Shown in pieces: positions 43,135 through 51,514 of a stretch of DNA of 64,000 nt. Made by a program: the position numbers and the translations under genes. The DNA lies in NCBI RefSeq assembly GCF_948329825.1, contig NZ_CAOJCM010000010.1, forward strand, positions 1 through 64,000, in the 5' to 3' direction. How positions within the stretch are numbered: position 1 is the first letter of the stretch; each line of letters opens with the position of its first letter. The notes under the pieces were generated by a model, which was not told the origin of the DNA, searched no databases, and saw only the letters and a program-made list of their open reading frames with translations. Source of the DNA: Paenibacillus sp. JJ-100. Its GTDB lineage: Bacteria > Bacillota > Bacilli > Paenibacillales > Paenibacillaceae.

Positions 43135-43178
43135 ATTGTATATTCCGATGGTGGTTTTGTTTGTGATAAAAATCACAA
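43135..43178 (-). promoter_or_regulatory. Fnr/CRP-type palindrome with -10 box for doxX
   Basis: TTGTGATAAAAATCACAA (43161-43178) is a perfect palindrome fitting the Fnr/CRP pattern TGTGA-N6-TCACA. On the minus strand a -10 box TACAAT lies at 43140-43135, giving a start near 43128 and placing the palindrome centre at about -41.5, the position used by class II activators of this family. No good -35 box is present, as expected for an activated promoter. Rex, which binds a related sequence, is an alternative. Confidence 0.6.
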
Positions 43179-43409
43179 TCTACTTTAAATTTTAAGTAAG
43201 GTTTGAGAAGTTCACATTTAGGACATATTTTTGTTCCGATTCAATGTTTCAAAAGTGATTTCTGTGCTCAGACAAGGCCTTTCAGGCGCAGACAAAACGG
43301 AACCATTATGATTAAATGGAAAGAAATACGTGAAATGGTTGTCTGTATGAGAGGTATGTCACATAAAAGTGCAGCACCGAGTCAGCCATATCGTTCAGGA
43401 GGTTCTATA

Positions 43410-44477
43410 TTGAAATCTTTTTCTTGGAATAAAGCCGTAGCGTCAGCATCGATCTGCCTTCTTGCCATAAGTCTTGCAGCTTGCCAGAATAAGGAGGTTG
43501 CCGAAGTTCTCCAGCCGGAGCCAGCACCTGCTCCTGTTCAGGAAGAGCAGGTCGCCCAGGAGCCAACAGCTCCTACTATTACAGCACCTTTCACCGGACT
43601 TGGTGTCGAGAGTCCTGCTACTCAACGACCGTTGGCCGTTATGATTAATAATGCACCTGCAGCCCGGCCTCAATCTGGATTAAGCGCTGCTGATATTATC
43701 ATTGAGGTACTTGCAGAAGGGGGTATCACCCGTTTCATTGCGATTTTCCAGAGTGAAGGCGGTGCTGAGACCGTAGGTCCTATACGTAGTATTCGTCCGT
43801 ATCTGATTGAACTGGGCGAAAGTTATGACGGAGTACTTATACATGCAGGGGGAAGTACGGAGGCATATTCTATTTTACAGAATCAAAAGAAACAGCATAT
43901 GGATGAAATCTCGAATAGCGGCCCTTACTTCTGGCGTTCTAAAGACCGAAAAGCACCGCACAATTTATATACATCTGTGGACAAGCTTAGAGAAGGAGCT
44001 GACAAGAAAGGATATAGTCATGAGTTCAAGTCTCCTGTGTACAAGTTTGATGAGGCAGGATCTACGGCAACGGGGGAGAGCGTGAAGCAGTTTGGTATTC
44101 AGTATTTATTGGATAGTTATAAAGTGGAGTATGAATATGATGATGTTAGTGGACGATATATGAGAATGGTGAATGGGAAGCCAGATGTAGATCAAGGTAA
44201 TGGCAGTCAGCTTGGCGCCGCAAACATTATTGTAGTTGGAGCAGATCATAAGGTGCTTGATGATGTAGGAAGGATATCCGTTAATCTCGATCGCGGTGGT
44301 GAGGCCATGTTGTTTCAGAAGGGCAAGATGATTCGCGGGCAATGGGTGAGAAAGAAAGGGGATATTATCCGTTTTGTGCAGGATGGACGTGAGGTAAATC
44401 TTGTACCAGGGAAGACCTTCATTAATATTGTTCCGAATGATCCCCAGTTTGCCGATCATGTGAAGCTGACACCGTAG
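43410..44477 (+). CDS. DUF3048 lipoprotein (YerB-like)
   Basis: The 355-residue product is a lipoprotein: basic start, hydrophobic ASASICLLAISLAAC with lipobox LAAC at residues 22-25, then a Pro/Glu-rich linker. The DUF3048 region follows, with PLAVMINNAPAARPQSGLSAADIIIEVLAEGG split near 75-110, GPIRSIRPYLIEL and DRKAPHNLYTS. B. subtilis YerB is of this family; its function is unknown. TTG 43410 is chosen since AGGAGG lies 7 bases upstream and the signal peptide starts there; the frame is open back to 43203 but that part is not conserved in type. Confidence 0.85.
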   Translation: MKSFSWNKAVASASICLLAISLAACQNKEVAEVLQPEPAPAPVQEEQVAQEPTAPTITAPFTGLGVESPATQRPLAVMINNAPAARPQSGLSAADIIIEVLAEGGITRFIAIFQSEGGAETVGPIRSIRPYLIELGESYDGVLIHAGGSTEAYSILQNQKKQHMDEISNSGPYFWRSKDRKAPHNLYTSVDKLREGADKKGYSHEFKSPVYKFDEAGSTATGESVKQFGIQYLLDSYKVEYEYDDVSGRYMRMVNGKPDVDQGNGSQLGAANIIVVGADHKVLDDVGRISVNLDRGGEAMLFQKGKMIRGQWVRKKGDIIRFVQDGREVNLVPGKTFINIVPNDPQFADHVKLTP

Positions 44478-44725
44478 TGATGGAAATGAAAAAAAACATG
44501 GACTTCCGGAACAATTTTCTCCGTTTGTAAACGCAATGTAAAATCTGAGTCTGATTTTGCCATAATTCCAAATAATTAAGATTCATTTCAGGTTAATATG
44601 AGAAGAATATAAAAAAGGATCGCGTCTTTTGTACAAACTATGAAACAAATGTGATAAGATATCAAAGGTTGTCATTTCATGTTTCATCGGTTATCAGCGC
44701 AATTTCTCGAAGAGGGGATAGAGCT

Positions 44726-45343
44726 ATGAAGATTAAGAAGAAGAAGGATATATTTTTTGAAACACTGGAGAACATGGCAGATACAGTTGTTCAAGCAGCT
44801 GATTATTTCTCCCAGCATGTTTCCAACCTTCAGGATGTGACTCTTTTTGCTAATGAAATGAAAAGATACGAGTCGAAGTGCGATGATTACGTGCACACGA
44901 TCATTACTGAACTTAATAAAACATTTATCACGCCGATTGAACGCGATGATATTATGGAACTGACAACGACACTTGATGACGTATTGGACGGTATCGAAGC
45001 AACAGCTTCTCGTTTCTATATGTACCAATTGGTTGAACCGGACGAATTTATCGTTCAATTTGCAGAGATTTTACGCCAATCGGCTTATGAAATTCAGAAG
45101 GCGATTCATTTGCTGTCCCAGAAAAAATTGCTGGCGATTCGTGAATATACGATTCGTTTGAATGATCTGGAAAACCAAGGCGATGAAGTATTGCGTAACT
45201 GTATCAAGAATCTCTTCGCTACAGTGTCTGATCCGATTGAATTGATTAAGCGCAAAGAGATCTACGAACGTCTTGAGACAACAACGGATGCTTGCGAGCA
45301 TGTTGCGAACGTTCTTGAATCCATCATCATGCGTAATTCTTAA
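44726..45343 (+). CDS. DUF47 family PhoU-like protein (YkaA-like)
   Basis: The 205-residue protein is all-helical in appearance, with FFETLENMADTVVQAADYF at the start and NDLENQGDEVLRNCIKNLF in the second half, the PhoU-like repeats that bind metal clusters. DUF47 proteins are paired with Pit transporters and are thought to modulate them; here pit begins 14 bases after the stop. ATG 44726 has AGAGGGGA 7 bases upstream. Confidence 0.92.
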   Translation: MKIKKKKDIFFETLENMADTVVQAADYFSQHVSNLQDVTLFANEMKRYESKCDDYVHTIITELNKTFITPIERDDIMELTTTLDDVLDGIEATASRFYMYQLVEPDEFIVQFAEILRQSAYEIQKAIHLLSQKKLLAIREYTIRLNDLENQGDEVLRNCIKNLFATVSDPIELIKRKEIYERLETTTDACEHVANVLESIIMRNS

Positions 45344-45357
45344 GGAGCCAGAGAATA

Positions 45358-46347
45358 ATGGAAACAACGATTTGGGTATTAGGTATAGTCGTCTTCCTGG
45401 CACTGGCGTTTGACTTCATCAACGGTTTTCACGACACGGCTAATGCCATTGCAACTTCGGTATCCACGCGTGCACTGACGCCGCGCCGCGCCATTATTTT
45501 GGCAGCTGTGATGAACTTTGTCGGTGCGATGATGTTTACGGGCGTTGCGAAGACTATTGGGGGGAGTGTAACAGACCCCACCAAGCTCGATAACGGGGTG
45601 CAGGTCGTCATCGTCACCTTGATTGCCGCGATCATATGGAATTTGGTGACCTGGTGGTTCGGGATTCCTTCTTCCTCTTCACATGCGTTGATCGGAGCCC
45701 TCGCGGGTGCTGTGTTTGTTGGAGCAGGATCTGACAAATTAAAATGGAGCGGATTCACAGATATCGTGGCAGGTCTGCTGTTATCACCTCTGATTGCTTT
45801 TGCCATAGGTTATATCGTGATGATTATTCTTAAATATGTGTTTGCCAAGCGCAGTCCACATAACGTGAATAAGGGTTTCCGTACAATGCAGATCTTCACG
45901 GCAGCACTACAGGCGTTCACTCACGGTACCAATGATGCACAGAAGGCGATGGGGATCATTACATTTGCGCTCGTTGCAGCCAAAGTACAGGATAATCTGG
46001 ATGTGCCGCTATGGGTTAAAATTTCTGCTGCGACAGCTATGGCATTGGGAACATCGGTTGGTGGATGGAAGATCATCAAAACGATGGGAACTAAAATTTT
46101 CAAAATCGAACCGATTAACGGCTTTGCTGCCGATTTTTCTGCTGCATCCGTTATTTTCTCAGCAACATTGTTGCATCTTCCGGTGAGTACAACACATGCG
46201 ATCACATCCGCGATTCTGGGGGTAGGTTCGGCTAAACGTTTCTCAGCTGTTAAATGGGGAGTTGCTGGACGTATTGTTGTGACATGGTTCATTACGATTC
46301 CAATCACGGCTGTACTTGCTGGGCTGCTTTACTGGATTATTTACTAA
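45358..46347 (+). CDS. pit: Inorganic phosphate transporter, Pit family
   Basis: This 329-residue integral membrane protein contains the two PiT signature repeats: FINGFHDTANAIATSVSTRAL near 20-40 and FTHGTNDAQKAMGIITFA near 182-199. About eight to ten hydrophobic segments follow the usual pattern. Pit proteins take up metal-phosphate complexes with protons at low affinity. It forms an operon with the DUF47 gene. ATG 45358 has AAGGAG about 10 bases upstream. Confidence 0.93.
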   Translation: METTIWVLGIVVFLALAFDFINGFHDTANAIATSVSTRALTPRRAIILAAVMNFVGAMMFTGVAKTIGGSVTDPTKLDNGVQVVIVTLIAAIIWNLVTWWFGIPSSSSHALIGALAGAVFVGAGSDKLKWSGFTDIVAGLLLSPLIAFAIGYIVMIILKYVFAKRSPHNVNKGFRTMQIFTAALQAFTHGTNDAQKAMGIITFALVAAKVQDNLDVPLWVKISAATAMALGTSVGGWKIIKTMGTKIFKIEPINGFAADFSAASVIFSATLLHLPVSTTHAITSAILGVGSAKRFSAVKWGVAGRIVVTWFITIPITAVLAGLLYWIIY

Positions 46348-46420
46348 AAAAGTTGTCAACAACCGAGTCAAGCACGTCGCTAGAAAATAGGCACGTACGA
46401 TAAAGACCTGTTTATAACGA

Positions 46421-46569
46421 TGTGAATATCGGGATATGTGGACAATTAATCAATGATAAGTAGAATTGCCTGTGCATGAATGTGTGGACAGGCTGAATAT
46501 GTGGATAGCCATCCGTGGAATGATAAACCAAAAGAAATAATTCCTGTGGATACAGGGGACTGTGGATAG
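46421..46569 (-). promoter_or_regulatory. Cluster of seven DnaA-box-like nonamers
   Basis: Sequences close to TGTGNATAA (the reverse of the DnaA box TTATNCACA) start at 46421, 46437, 46471, 46483, 46500, 46545 and 46561, for example TGTGGATAG and TGTGGATAC. All face the same way and most miss the consensus only at the last base or one more. They fall between pit and the terminator at 46581. No DnaA or origin gene is near, so a DnaA-binding cluster outside the origin is the likeliest reading. Confidence 0.45.
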
Positions 46570-46580
46570 GGAAATGAGAG

Positions 46581-46604
46581 AAGCCAACCAGATTGGCTTT
46601 TTTT
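46581..46604 (+). terminator. Terminator before corA
   Basis: AAGCCAA and TTGGCTT pair with a CCAGA loop and a T run. It would end transcription from the phosphate operon 234 bases after pit. Confidence 0.8.
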
Positions 46605-46694
46605 GTTTTCACGCCAAGTAAACTGATTTTACCGGGATGTTGTATGTTATATAATGGGGGAACATCGATAAGAGACAAGGACGTGGTCTGATCC

Positions 46695-47654
46695 ATGATT
46701 CGTACACTTGCCATTACCCGGGAGCACCAAGTCACTGTAAACATGCCACTTGAGCAGCTTGACCTAAAAGATTATGCATGGGTATGGGCAGATTTCAACC
46801 AGCCTACAGAAGAAGAGAGCCAGCTGCTGGACACCTATTTTCATTTTCATCCGCTTGCGATTGAAGACTGTCTACATGTATTGCAGCGGCCCAAATTGGA
46901 TTATTATGAAAATTTGCAGTTTCTCGTGTTACATGCGCTTCATCCGGTCACGCTCGAGGCAGAGGAAGTAGATCTGTTTTTGGGGCAGAATTTTCTAGTA
47001 TCTTATCATCATGGACCATTGGAAGAAGTAGACGAGGCCTGGGAACGACTGTTGAAACATGCTCATGAACGCACGGTCTGGGCAAGAGGACCGGTTGCAG
47101 CAGCCTATACATTGATGGATAAACTGGTTGATCATTATTTTCCGGCGCTATTTGCCATTGAGGATGAGCTGGCTGAACTGGAGAATCGCGGTGGTCAGGA
47201 ATCGGTGGAAGAACTGATGAATCAGGTGTTCGACTTGCGTAGTCGACTCCTAAAATTAAGGCGCACTGTCGTTCCGATGCGTGATCTGCTCTACCGAGTC
47301 ATCAATTCGCAGCATGTGCAGCGAACAGGGGAACATACCGCGTATTTTACAGATATTTATGATCATCTACTCAAACTGACGGACATGATCGAAGCGGATC
47401 GCGAGATGACCTCAGATCTTCGCGACAGCTATATCTCGCTGAACTCGAACCGGATGAATCAGATTATGAAGACATTGACGGTGATTACAACGGTATTTAT
47501 GCCACTGACCTTGATAGCAGGTATCTATGGCATGAATTTCGCTTATATGCCGGAGCTTCAGTGGAAATATGGATATGCCGCTGTCTTGTTGCTAATGTTT
47601 GTTCTTGGTGGATGTATGGTTGCTTGGTTTGTGAAGCGTGGCTGGTTTAAGTGA
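46695..47654 (+). CDS. corA: CorA-type magnesium transporter
   Basis: The 319-residue protein has a long soluble N-terminal domain and two C-terminal membrane spans (MKTLTVITTVFMPLTLIAGIYG near 257-278 and YAAVLLLMFVLGGCMVAWFV) with the signature YGMNF between them. CorA proteins form pentameric Mg2+ or other divalent cation channels. A -10 box TATAAT lies at 46650-46655 with a weak -35. The ribosome binding site is poor (AAGGACGTGG, about 10 bases away). It is the third likely cation-linked gene of the window after the CNNM pair. Confidence 0.92.
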   Translation: MIRTLAITREHQVTVNMPLEQLDLKDYAWVWADFNQPTEEESQLLDTYFHFHPLAIEDCLHVLQRPKLDYYENLQFLVLHALHPVTLEAEEVDLFLGQNFLVSYHHGPLEEVDEAWERLLKHAHERTVWARGPVAAAYTLMDKLVDHYFPALFAIEDELAELENRGGQESVEELMNQVFDLRSRLLKLRRTVVPMRDLLYRVINSQHVQRTGEHTAYFTDIYDHLLKLTDMIEADREMTSDLRDSYISLNSNRMNQIMKTLTVITTVFMPLTLIAGIYGMNFAYMPELQWKYGYAAVLLLMFVLGGCMVAWFVKRGWFK

Positions 47655-47674
47655 ACAGGATGTAAGATCATATC

Positions 47675-47732
47675 AAAGGCCGTCTGGCAAACCTTGCGGG
47701 CAAATGCTCGAAGGGGTTGCCTGGCGGCCTTT
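47675..47732 (+). terminator. Strong hairpin after corA, weak T tract
   Basis: AAAGGCCG-C-GGCAA and TTGCC-GGCGGCCTTT form a long GC-rich stem. Only three T follow, so it may slow or process RNA rather than terminate fully. The minus-strand gene converges on it. Confidence 0.6.
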
Positions 47733-47859
47733 GCTGACGAGTACAGAAGTACAGCTACTTCTTCATTTCCTGCATCTATCCACATGTGCATAAGTGATTC
47801 GTTCGTATGACTTGTACACAGGTCAAAACACAGACCAAGTGAGTCACATCCTCAAGATA

Positions 47860-48948
47860 TTAGTCTACCTTTAGAACGAAAGAAACGCTTTCTGTCTCCT
47901 GTCCATTGACAACGATTGTAAGTGAATGCAGACCTGCGTAATATTTACGCGTCGTTATCGGTTTGAATGATTGTTTTGTTCTGACGGTGCTGCGGCCTTC
48001 GGGATACATTTTGTCAGAGCACTTAAAGCGTTTGGGTGCTTGTTTGCCGTTAGCCTTCATATAACCTATCTCGTATTCAATTCTCAGCATCTGCGGTTCA
48101 CCACTACGATTGACCACATCGAATGAAAAATGAAGATCCTCACCTGTGACCAGTTGATCCTGTTCCAGCTTCATATTCTCAATATGAACAGCTTCCTGCT
48201 TGTGGTAACCGAACAAGCTCAGTGCAGCGGGATGTCCTTTCTTCAGTAACGAACGACTTGCATGCCGGATGATCCAGTCGGTATGGGGATGCTGACCTTG
48301 CCATACTTGAGCGAGATCAAGAACAAGATTGGGATGATCCTTGGAGATATCGTTTAGATGATTGGCTACACTTTTTCGTACATAGAGAGACTCGTCTTGT
48401 CGCAACGCATACAGAATCGGAAGCACTGGCGTAGGATCAACTATGAACTCTCCGAGTTTGGCTCCCCAAGGCAAACGAGGGCGACTACCTTCGCTGGCAA
48501 GTCTGCGAATATGTTCATCATGACTCTTCGTCCATTCCATTAAATATTTTATTGTCTGGTTTGGATAACGCTGAATGAACGGCCGCACCGCGAACTCGGA
48601 ACTAGAATAAGGTGTAAATACGGTAAGATACCTCATCGACAGCTCGTACCTTTCTGGTGCAAGCCCATTCAATTCAATGAAATCAGGCACAAAAAGATAC
48701 TCAACACCTCGCAGCTGAGGCGCTGCCTGCTCAAGGATATGTAATGCTTTTTCATAGTCCGCTGGCAGTGCTCGGGTCAAAGATTCTGTAATTCGGCGAA
48801 TCCTTGCCTTGAACTCCAGCGCTTCCCAGCCTTCAGCAAACACCAGTTCCTTGAATTGCTGCGTATTGAACTCAGGATAGAATTGACGCATCTGATCACC
48901 GATCCGATCAATGAGTACCGGTGTATATTTGTCTTTGAACAGTTCCAT
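47860..48948 (-). CDS. DNA alkylation repair protein, AlkC/AlkD type HEAT-repeat glycosylase
   Basis: The 362-residue protein starts MELFKDKYTPVLIDRIG and has a helical HEAT-like array over about 1-240, including ASEGSRPRLPWGAKL, which resembles the SEGxRPRLPW segment of AlkC-type proteins, and YVRKSVANHLNDISKDHP. AlkC and AlkD remove 3- and 7-alkylpurines from DNA without base flipping in the AlkD case. A C-terminal beta domain of about 110 residues (HFSFDVVNRSGEPQ) is also typical of AlkC. Minus-strand ATG 48948 has AAAGGAGG at good spacing. Confidence 0.85.
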   Translation of the reverse strand: MELFKDKYTPVLIDRIGDQMRQFYPEFNTQQFKELVFAEGWEALEFKARIRRITESLTRALPADYEKALHILEQAAPQLRGVEYLFVPDFIELNGLAPERYELSMRYLTVFTPYSSSEFAVRPFIQRYPNQTIKYLMEWTKSHDEHIRRLASEGSRPRLPWGAKLGEFIVDPTPVLPILYALRQDESLYVRKSVANHLNDISKDHPNLVLDLAQVWQGQHPHTDWIIRHASRSLLKKGHPAALSLFGYHKQEAVHIENMKLEQDQLVTGEDLHFSFDVVNRSGEPQMLRIEYEIGYMKANGKQAPKRFKCSDKMYPEGRSTVRTKQSFKPITTRKYYAGLHSLTIVVNGQETESVSFVLKVD

Positions 48949-49084
48949 AGCCGCCTCCTTTATGTATTCATCTAGTATACCTTATTTTGTAGGTTTAAGA
49001 ACATAAGTTCTCAAAAAATTACTTAATATAATATGAACGTAGAATGCCGCTCATAGTGGAGATGGGGGATGTAATTGGTACTCG

Positions 49085-49124
49085 AAAAAGGGTTAAGGCA
49101 CCCACCTTTGCCAAGGGAGTGCCT
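49085..49124 (-). terminator. Terminator after the basic-tailed protein gene
   Basis: On the minus strand AGGCAC and GTGCCT close a stem with CCC/GGG pairing inside, followed by TAACCCTTTTT. Confidence 0.65.
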
Positions 49125-49132
49125 GAATCAAA

Positions 49133-49765
49133 TTAGCTTTTGCGTCTTTTGGGACGTGGTTTAGCGGATGCCGCTTTTCGGCGGGATGGAGTCGAGGTGC
49201 GTTTGCGCTGCGTGCCCGTTGTTTTTTTTCGGCGTTTGCGTGGTCTAGGTTGCGAATATTCTTCATAGTCCGCGTCAGCCTCAGTGCTGGTCTTTTTGTT
49301 TTTTCCAAAAGGCAGAATGCCCATCACGAGCTTCATCATCGGAGCCATCTGTTGAATACCACCAACGACTTTTTGCATTTTGGCAACACCGTTCATGATG
49401 CCGTCAATGCCGCCAAAGCGGTCAATCATGCCTTTAAGTTCACTCAGATTGGCAAGAGAGAAGCCTGAGCTGCCTGAGGAAGCAGAGGCTGGGGCTGGAA
49501 CAACAGAAGAAACGGGAACACCACTTCCATAGATGTCTCCGCCGGATACACCTTGCCCATAAGGCACTAGACCAGATGCTTCAACTTCAGCTAAGCCCGG
49601 ATATTGCGAATCAACACCTGGGTATATCGGCTGGATCTGGGTCTCATTTAAAGAGCGCGGGACACTTCCGTACGGTGCATAGGCCGAGGTGCGTGCCTGC
49701 CGATGACCATGAGAAACCGGACGTTGCCGTGTCCCTGGCTGACGATGGTAATAATGCTGTGGCAT
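49133..49765 (-). CDS. Hypothetical protein with lysine/arginine-rich tail (YqfQ-like)
   Basis: The 210-residue product has a polar, Tyr/Pro/Gly-rich first half, a short conserved-looking centre (LSELKGMIDRFGGIDGIMN, GIQQMAPMMKLVMGIL) near 107-150, and a highly basic tail (RPRKRRKKTTGTQRKR and on to RPKRRKS). The centre resembles Bacillus YqfQ/VrrA-type proteins, which are spore-associated; this is a weak identification. The basic tail could bind nucleic acid or polyanions. The start has AAAGGAA about 12 bases upstream. Confidence 0.65.
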   Translation of the reverse strand: MPQHYYHRQPGTRQRPVSHGHRQARTSAYAPYGSVPRSLNETQIQPIYPGVDSQYPGLAEVEASGLVPYGQGVSGGDIYGSGVPVSSVVPAPASASSGSSGFSLANLSELKGMIDRFGGIDGIMNGVAKMQKVVGGIQQMAPMMKLVMGILPFGKNKKTSTEADADYEEYSQPRPRKRRKKTTGTQRKRTSTPSRRKAASAKPRPKRRKS

Positions 49766-50197
49766 GAACGATCACGTTCCTTTTATATTAGATTTTCGGA
49801 ATTGCGTTCCACCACAGATTCCCGACTTCCATTCCATTTGAAAATCAATTGGGTAAGATACGGCAATAACAAGCAGGGTGGAACTCCTTTTCCTATACTG
49901 TATGTCATTCGCGGAGAGGCGGCGTAGGCGAGTGTCATGGGAAACGGGATATTTGCGGATTTGGGCGCGGGTCACGCCAGAGTATACGGAAGAGGTTTTA
50001 GGAAGAAAAATGAAGTTTGGACATAAAATTGTAACAATTAAAGAGGATGAAATTCTGAATAAATAAAAGGTTTTTTTTACCACTAAAGGATAGGATCAAG
50101 CCATATTCCTTCTGGATGTCCACCGGGGAAGGACAATAGTGCTATATGTAAGCGGTAACATGTGTTTTTGTTCTGTAGTGCGTGAAATCGTTAACGC
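49766..50197 (+). other. Gap with a doubtful 54-codon frame
   Basis: No gene is well supported here. An ATG at 49902 opens a frame to 50066 with a plausible C-terminus (YTEEVLGRKMKFGHKIVTIK), but there is no ribosome binding site and the first 20 residues are mostly Arg and Trp. I leave it uncalled. AT-rich sequence follows to the yerC promoter. Confidence 0.3.
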
Positions 50198-50226
50198 TTG
50201 AAATACCAACTCAGGATAGGTACAAT
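50198..50226 (+). promoter_or_regulatory. Promoter of the yerC-like operon
   Basis: TTGAAA (50198-50203) and TACAAT (50221-50226) are separated by exactly 17 bases. The predicted start is near 50233, 30 bases before the ATG. Confidence 0.7.
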
Positions 50227-50262
50227 GTAGGTACACAGTAACCGCTAGGGGATGATAATAAA

Positions 50263-50553
50263 ATGCAGCTGAAAAAGCTAAATGATAAAAGCATAGAACA
50301 ATTATTTGAGGCCATCCTGACACTGAAGGATATTGAGGAGTGTTACGTCTTTTTTGATGACCTCTGCACCGTGAATGAGATTCAATCCATGTCCCAGCGG
50401 CTGGAAGTAGCACGTATGCTTGGCAAAGGAAACACTTACAACCAGATCGAAGCAGAGACAGGTGCGAGCACAGCTACGATATCACGTGTTAAGCGTTGTC
50501 TGAATTACGGTAATGACGGTTATAAAATGACGCTGGAACGCCTGGGGCGCTAA
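50263..50553 (+). CDS. yerC: YerC/YecD family TrpR-related protein
   Basis: This 96-residue protein matches the YerC/YecD group of the Trp-repressor superfamily. It has LFEAILTLKDIEECYVFFDDLCT in the first half and a helix-turn-helix with MSQRLEVARMLGKGNTY and TGASTATISRVKRCLNYG. Relatives are thought to be DNA-binding regulators; the targets are unknown. ATG 50263 has AGGGGATG about 8 bases upstream. The CbiX gene begins three bases after its stop. Confidence 0.9.
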   Translation: MQLKKLNDKSIEQLFEAILTLKDIEECYVFFDDLCTVNEIQSMSQRLEVARMLGKGNTYNQIEAETGASTATISRVKRCLNYGNDGYKMTLERLGR

Positions 50554-50556
50554 TTC

Positions 50557-51330
50557 ATGAAGAAGCCGGGTGTACTCATCATAAGTCACGGTTCTCAGGA
50601 GAAGACCTGGGTAGAATCCGTCGATGACGCGATTTCCCGGTTGAATCTGCCTGACCCGTTACCTGTTGAAGCCGGATTTCTGGAATTGGTGGAGGGGCGT
50701 CTGATCCAGGACGGTATTAACCGACTGGAGGCTCAAGGCGTAACCGATCTGTTGGTCGTGCCCCTGTTTGTTTCCTCAGGTAGTACCCATGTGGATGAGA
50801 TAGAATATGCTATTGGGGCCAAGGATGCGCCTGAACGTGAAACCGATCTCGAACCATTCGAGGTGAAGGCTCGGGTTCATTTTGGTTATCCAGTGGACAA
50901 TGATCCTGATATTGCTGTTATGGTATGGGACAAGGTACGTTCACTATCGAAGCAACCTGAGCAGGAAACTATTTTGCTTATCGGACACGGCAGTATCCAT
51001 GATGGATTCCGCCAGCGCTGGGAAGCAGGCATATCCTCTCTCGCAGAACGAGTGAGACAAATCAGTGGAGTTGCTCACACCGACTATGCGTTGCTGAATC
51101 CGGATAGTGTATCTGACAAGGTGAAATACTGGAGCCAGGAGCGAGAATGCCGCGTAATTGTGGCGCCGCTGTTTTTGAGTGCCGGTTATTTTACGCAGCG
51201 TGCCATTCCAGGTCGTCTTAAGGATCTGCAATACGCATACAGCGGGGAAACATTGTTGCCTCATCCTCTGCTAGGTCAGTGGCTGGAGCGGCAGATTTAC
51301 TTTTTGCTGGAGCAGTGTAACAAGGCGTAG
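50557..51330 (+). CDS. CbiX/SirB-type chelatase (sirohydrochlorin)
   Basis: The 257-residue protein has two CbiX repeats. The first begins VLIISHGSQEKTWVESV with the metal-site His near 11, and contains VVPLFVSSGSTHVDEIEYA near 69-87, where another His lies. The second begins ILLIGHGSIHDGF and has VIVAPLFLSAGYFTQRAIP. Such proteins insert iron or cobalt into sirohydrochlorin for siroheme or cobalamin. No other siroheme gene is near. The start is coupled to yerC and lacks a strong binding site. Confidence 0.85.
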   Translation: MKKPGVLIISHGSQEKTWVESVDDAISRLNLPDPLPVEAGFLELVEGRLIQDGINRLEAQGVTDLLVVPLFVSSGSTHVDEIEYAIGAKDAPERETDLEPFEVKARVHFGYPVDNDPDIAVMVWDKVRSLSKQPEQETILLIGHGSIHDGFRQRWEAGISSLAERVRQISGVAHTDYALLNPDSVSDKVKYWSQERECRVIVAPLFLSAGYFTQRAIPGRLKDLQYAYSGETLLPHPLLGQWLERQIYFLLEQCNKA

Positions 51331-51387
51331 ATGGAAGGATTCATGGAGTTGTTCTATGATTCTAACTAAACGTATTCTAAATAACGT

Positions 51388-51416
51388 AAAACCACGTCAA
51401 TTGACGTGGTTTTTTG
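51388..51416. terminator. Terminator between converging genes
   Basis: AAAACCACGTCAATTGACGTGGTTTT is a long palindrome (about 10 pairs, tight loop) followed by T on the plus strand. The A run before it would let it work also for the minus-strand gene ending at 51515. Confidence 0.85.
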
Positions 51417-51514
51417 TGTAATCGCTTCTATTTTAGAATTAAGTATTCAGAAGCAGTGGTAGCAGGTGTCTGACCAGAATATGAAATTCTTATCTAATTA
51501 TCTAATCCGACTTA

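Noticed and set aside
49878..50066. Frame of up to 62 codons before yerC
   Set aside because: No ribosome binding site, an Arg-run at the start and no recognisable family. The C-terminal part looks natural, so it is mentioned but not called.
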